Positions 62,113 through 64,000 of a DNA stretch of 64,000 nt are shown here, one piece after another. Position numbers and translations under genes: made by a program. This stretch comes from Oscillospiraceae bacterium. GTDB lineage: Bacteria > Bacillota > Clostridia > Oscillospirales > Oscillospiraceae. Location: assembly GCA_902795045.1 (NCBI GenBank), contig CADBJU010000021.1, positions 1 through 64,000 on the forward strand, read 5' to 3'. The notes under the pieces were generated by a model that made no database searches, was not told the DNA's origin, and saw only the letters and a list, made by a program, of their open reading frames with translations. Each line of letters begins with the position of its first letter. Positions within the stretch are counted from its first letter, which is position 1.

Positions 62113-62750
62113 GACCCTGCCCCCTTTTTTCTGTACCCGCAGTCACAATAGGGTCCGCCGGACGCGAGCGTGTACTGCCGGACAAATTCCGTTGCGCCGC
62201 CCGCTTCACTCATGGTATAGTCCAGCCGACACATGGCCGGGACAAGCTCGTACAGCCCCAGTTCCTTCATGAGCCGACAGATGCCGCATGCTGTAAAGCG
62301 CGCCTCATAACCGCTTCCGTCCGCGTAAGGAAGGAAGTCCATGTTCCAGGAATACGGATTCCGGTCTGCCGCGCGAAGCGCCGCCGTCTTCTTCATCCCT
62401 TCCACATCCGCGTCCGTAAACTTTTTTCTTCCGCTCTGTCTGCAAAACCATTTCATGGGGTCGGTCATCATGGATTCCCGATAATATGCCGTCGCCTTTT
62501 CTACCGTTGGCTTTTCCGGCAGATTCAGGAGGAAAGCGGATAGCATCGCGCAATTGACAATATTCATCCGAAAGCGATCCGCCTTCTCAAATTCCGGTAA
62601 GCTGCGGATGATTTCTTTGTATCTTTGTTTTGCCTTTGCGGTAATCGTCCCGGCTGTTTTGGAATCATATCCCAGGACTGACGATAAGTGCTTCCTGAAT
62701 GATCCCGCAAACAGCACCCACATCCCCAGAGGCATTCCGGTGTATCTCAT
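62109..62750 (-). CDS. L-2-amino-thiazoline-4-carboxylate hydrolase family protein
   Basis: A 213-residue protein resembling the family named after the Pseudomonas ATC hydrolase. Conserved FTACGICRLMKELGLYELVPAMCRLDYTM and the Cys-rich tail GPYCDCGYRKKG. The true substrate in Clostridia is not known. First gene of a two-gene operon with the methyltransferase; metal-type operator in its promoter. Confidence 0.8.
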   Translation of the reverse strand: MRYTGMPLGMWVLFAGSFRKHLSSVLGYDSKTAGTITAKAKQRYKEIIRSLPEFEKADRFRMNIVNCAMLSAFLLNLPEKPTVEKATAYYRESMMTDPMKWFCRQSGRKKFTDADVEGMKKTAALRAADRNPYSWNMDFLPYADGSGYEARFTACGICRLMKELGLYELVPAMCRLDYTMSEAGGATEFVRQYTLASGGPYCDCGYRKKGAGS

Positions 62751-62796
62751 GTAAGCTGACTCCTTATAAGCTGTTCTCTCATTCTCGCCCGCAAGC

Positions 62797-62846
62797 GGTT
62801 AGCAATATCTAACCCTTATTATATACGTTCTTTTTCCGCGCGTCAA
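62797..62846 (-). promoter_or_regulatory. Promoter of the hydrolase-methyltransferase operon with operator
   Basis: On the minus strand: TTGACG (62841-62846), 17-bp spacer, TATAAT (62818-62823), then GGTTAG-N6-CTAACC (62797-62814) over the transcription start. Same layout as the promoter at 61051-61105. Confidence 0.8.
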
Positions 62847-62948
62847 TGTATAGGCATAAAATATTTGCCGAAGCATCAAAGCGCAACTATTGTATGGCGC
62901 GGCCTGTATATGTCCGGCTGTATGAAGCGAATAAAATGAATCACAGCA

Positions 62949-63000
62949 TTGACAAATCGAACCGGCAGTGATAATATGCGTGCTGTTAGCATTTGCCAAC
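62949..63000 (+). promoter_or_regulatory. Rightward promoter with operator
   Basis: TTGACA (62949-62954), 17-bp spacer, TAATAT (62972-62977), then GTTAGC-N4-GCCAAC (62985-63000), one base from a perfect palindrome. It drives the decayed region to the right and is divergent from 62797. Confidence 0.75.
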
Positions 63001-63043
63001 TCTCCTTTGTCCGGCAGTTTCAGGCTTTTATTTTTCACATATG

Positions 63044-63059
63044 GTTAGCTGTTGCTAAC
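63044..63059. promoter_or_regulatory. Operator GTTAGC-N4-GCTAAC
   Basis: A perfect 16-bp site about 60 bp after the first operator, repeating the two-site layout seen at 60976-61066. Confidence 0.7.
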
Positions 63060-63115
63060 TTTGAGTCGCAGCTGAAACCGACTGTATTTTATGCCGGAAC
63101 AGCAAGGAGGAATAC

Positions 63116-63474
63116 ATGATAACACTGCTCAGACCGGTCCTTATGGTTTGCCTGTGCCCGAGTCCCGGCGTTGCTGCCAACGCGCAGGAAAGCGCGCCTA
63201 TGTCTTGATGAACATCCCCTACTGCGATTTCTAAGCCGCAGATGGCACGGGAAGCTTCACCCGTTTTGCCTGCTCCGGCGACAACCTTGCGGATACGCAG
63301 CATATCGAGCTCCGCTGCGGGGAACAGCCGGAGGATATGGCCAATTACTCCGAGGTTGAATACGCCTGCCGGCCCGCCTCCGGCATCCAGGATGGGTACA
63401 GGGACAAGCTGATCCAGACCTGCATCAAGCTCTTCGTCGACAAGAATGTCGGCGCGGCTGTTGAAGCCTCCTGA
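63116..63474 (+). pseudogene. Decayed gene downstream of the operator pair
   Basis: AAGGAGG and an ATG at 63116 begin a 30-codon frame that ends in TGA. Another frame continues (RAYVLMNIPYCDF, stop, then from about 63248 GTGSFTRFACSGDNLADTQ... to the stop at 63474). The shifts and stops suggest a broken gene. I cannot identify the parent. Confidence 0.45.
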
Positions 63475-63566
63475 TTCGTTTTGTGATGCTGCGGCAGACC
63501 GGGATTTCTCCTGATCTGCCGCATTCCTCTGTTTGATGATTTTTCCATGAAAGGCCGGGTGAACCA

Positions 63567-63833
63567 ATGGATTCCGTAAAAGTCGCACAGGGCCTGCTTC
63601 TCCCTTTCCTGGGGACTGCGCTCGGTTCGGCCTGTGTATTCTTTATGAAGCGGATGCTCAGCCGCAATGTCCAGCGCGCACTGACAGGCTTTGCCGCCGG
63701 TGTCATGGTTGCTGCCTCCATCTGGAGTCTGCTGATCCCGGAGATGTCCGAAGGAGAACACTCCAACATCGGCGTCATTCTGTTCGCCGTCGGTTTTACC
63801 CTGATGATGGCGTTGGACGTTGCGCTGGGGTGA
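63567..63833 (+). pseudogene. Truncated ZIP-family metal transporter
   Basis: An 88-residue frame matching only the N-terminal third of ZIP/ZupT transporters: three membrane helices, GFAAGVMVAASIWSLLIPEM (helix with family residues), and VGFTLMMALDVALG at the end, where the full protein would continue for about 170 residues. Likely a remnant of a metal-uptake gene; it could still be a short membrane protein. No strong ribosome site. Confidence 0.7.
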
Positions 63834-63848
63834 TGCTATCCCCAAAGA

Positions 63849-63884
63849 AGCCGATACCGTAATCGCTGCGGTATCGGCTTTTTA
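63849..63884 (+). terminator. Terminator after the ZIP fragment
   Basis: Stem GCCGATACCG/CGGTATCGGC and TTTTTA. Supports the view that a transcript once ended here. Confidence 0.8.
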
Positions 63885-63900
63885 TTCACCTTATGAAACT

Positions 63901-64000
63901 TTAAGTCTTCCCGACTTCCGGCGGCGCCGCTTTGTTATGTTCTCTGAGAAAGCGAACAAATTCCGCGGCGGGCAGCGGTCTGGAATAATAAAAGCCCTGG
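63901..64000 (-). CDS. C-terminal end of an EAL-domain protein (partial)
   Basis: The last 32 codons of a minus-strand gene that continues beyond the window. QGFYYSRPLPAAEFVRFL is the typical end of an EAL domain (compare QGYYFHKPMP in the 25989-28232 gene). A fourth EAL protein. Confidence 0.75.
   Translation of the reverse strand, partial: QGFYYSRPLPAAEFVRFLREHNKAAPPEVGKT

Noticed and set aside
63055-63588. Minus-strand 177-codon frame over the decayed region
   Set aside because: No ribosome site and no recognisable domain. It overlaps operators and a broken plus-strand gene, so it is probably chance.

Overview
The window is about 64 kb of GC-rich chromosome from an endospore-forming anaerobic Firmicute. 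The complete spoIIIAA-AH operon, the cotJ genes, the xseA-xseB-ispA-dxs-tlyA-nadK-argR-recN block, a CIRCE-controlled groESL operon and strong TTGACA/TATAAT promoters point to Clostridia. Base composition, the intergenic repeat families and the gene content suggest Oscillospirales (Oscillospiraceae-like). The genus is inferred, not proven.

Layout. 0-6.7 kb: a type IV pilus locus on the minus strand (pilB, pilT, pilC, pilin), interrupted by a small zinc-ribbon gene on the plus strand. PilB carries two N-terminal c-di-GMP-binding (MshEN) motifs, and a membrane GGDEF cyclase is transcribed divergently from it. 6.8-10.3 kb: an orphan HPt protein, a MerR regulator and a Tat-exported FMN/FAD reductase behind a textbook MerR-type promoter. 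10.3-21.7 kb: pfkA, an exonuclease/phosphatase/RCK_C-membrane operon, a large secreted protein, rnj-recR-rpe, and xpaC-telA-ybaK. 21.7-31 kb: three large EAL proteins with degenerate GGDEF domains, an HD protein and small orphans. 31-35 kb: a TetR-controlled redox operon, cotJAB (fused)-cotJC and tyrS. 35.4-38.8 kb: a variable island described below. 38.9-52.5 kb: conserved DNA repair, isoprenoid and sporulation genes. 52.7-59.5 kb: a HAD phosphatase, a P-type ATPase with altered motifs, DUF554, an RlmL-like methyltransferase and groESL. 59.6-64 kb: flavodoxin, DUF3793/DUF2325, and a group of promoters sharing a GTTAGC-N4-GCTAAC operator (probably metal-responsive), with a decayed metal-transport module and the end of another EAL gene at the edge.

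The most notable structure is at 35.4-38.8 kb. A secreted surface protein gene lies next to a 404-bp DNA segment bounded by perfect 26-bp inverted repeats. Each repeat looks like a tyrosine-recombinase core site, with 9-bp arms around an 8-bp spacer. A good sigma-A promoter inside the segment points away from the surface gene as sequenced (OFF); inversion would aim it at the gene (ON). To the right are a candidate type I toxin-antitoxin module, with a 28-residue membrane peptide and convergent promoters, and a tyrosine recombinase broken by one frameshift. I read this as a phase-variable surface-protein switch, perhaps locked by loss of its own recombinase.

Several families of intergenic palindromic repeats recur, including a miniature element with 17-bp terminal inverted repeats present in two copies. 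I saw no rRNA, tRNA or CRISPR array. Coordinates and start codons were read by eye. Family names rest on recognised motifs, not on database searches.
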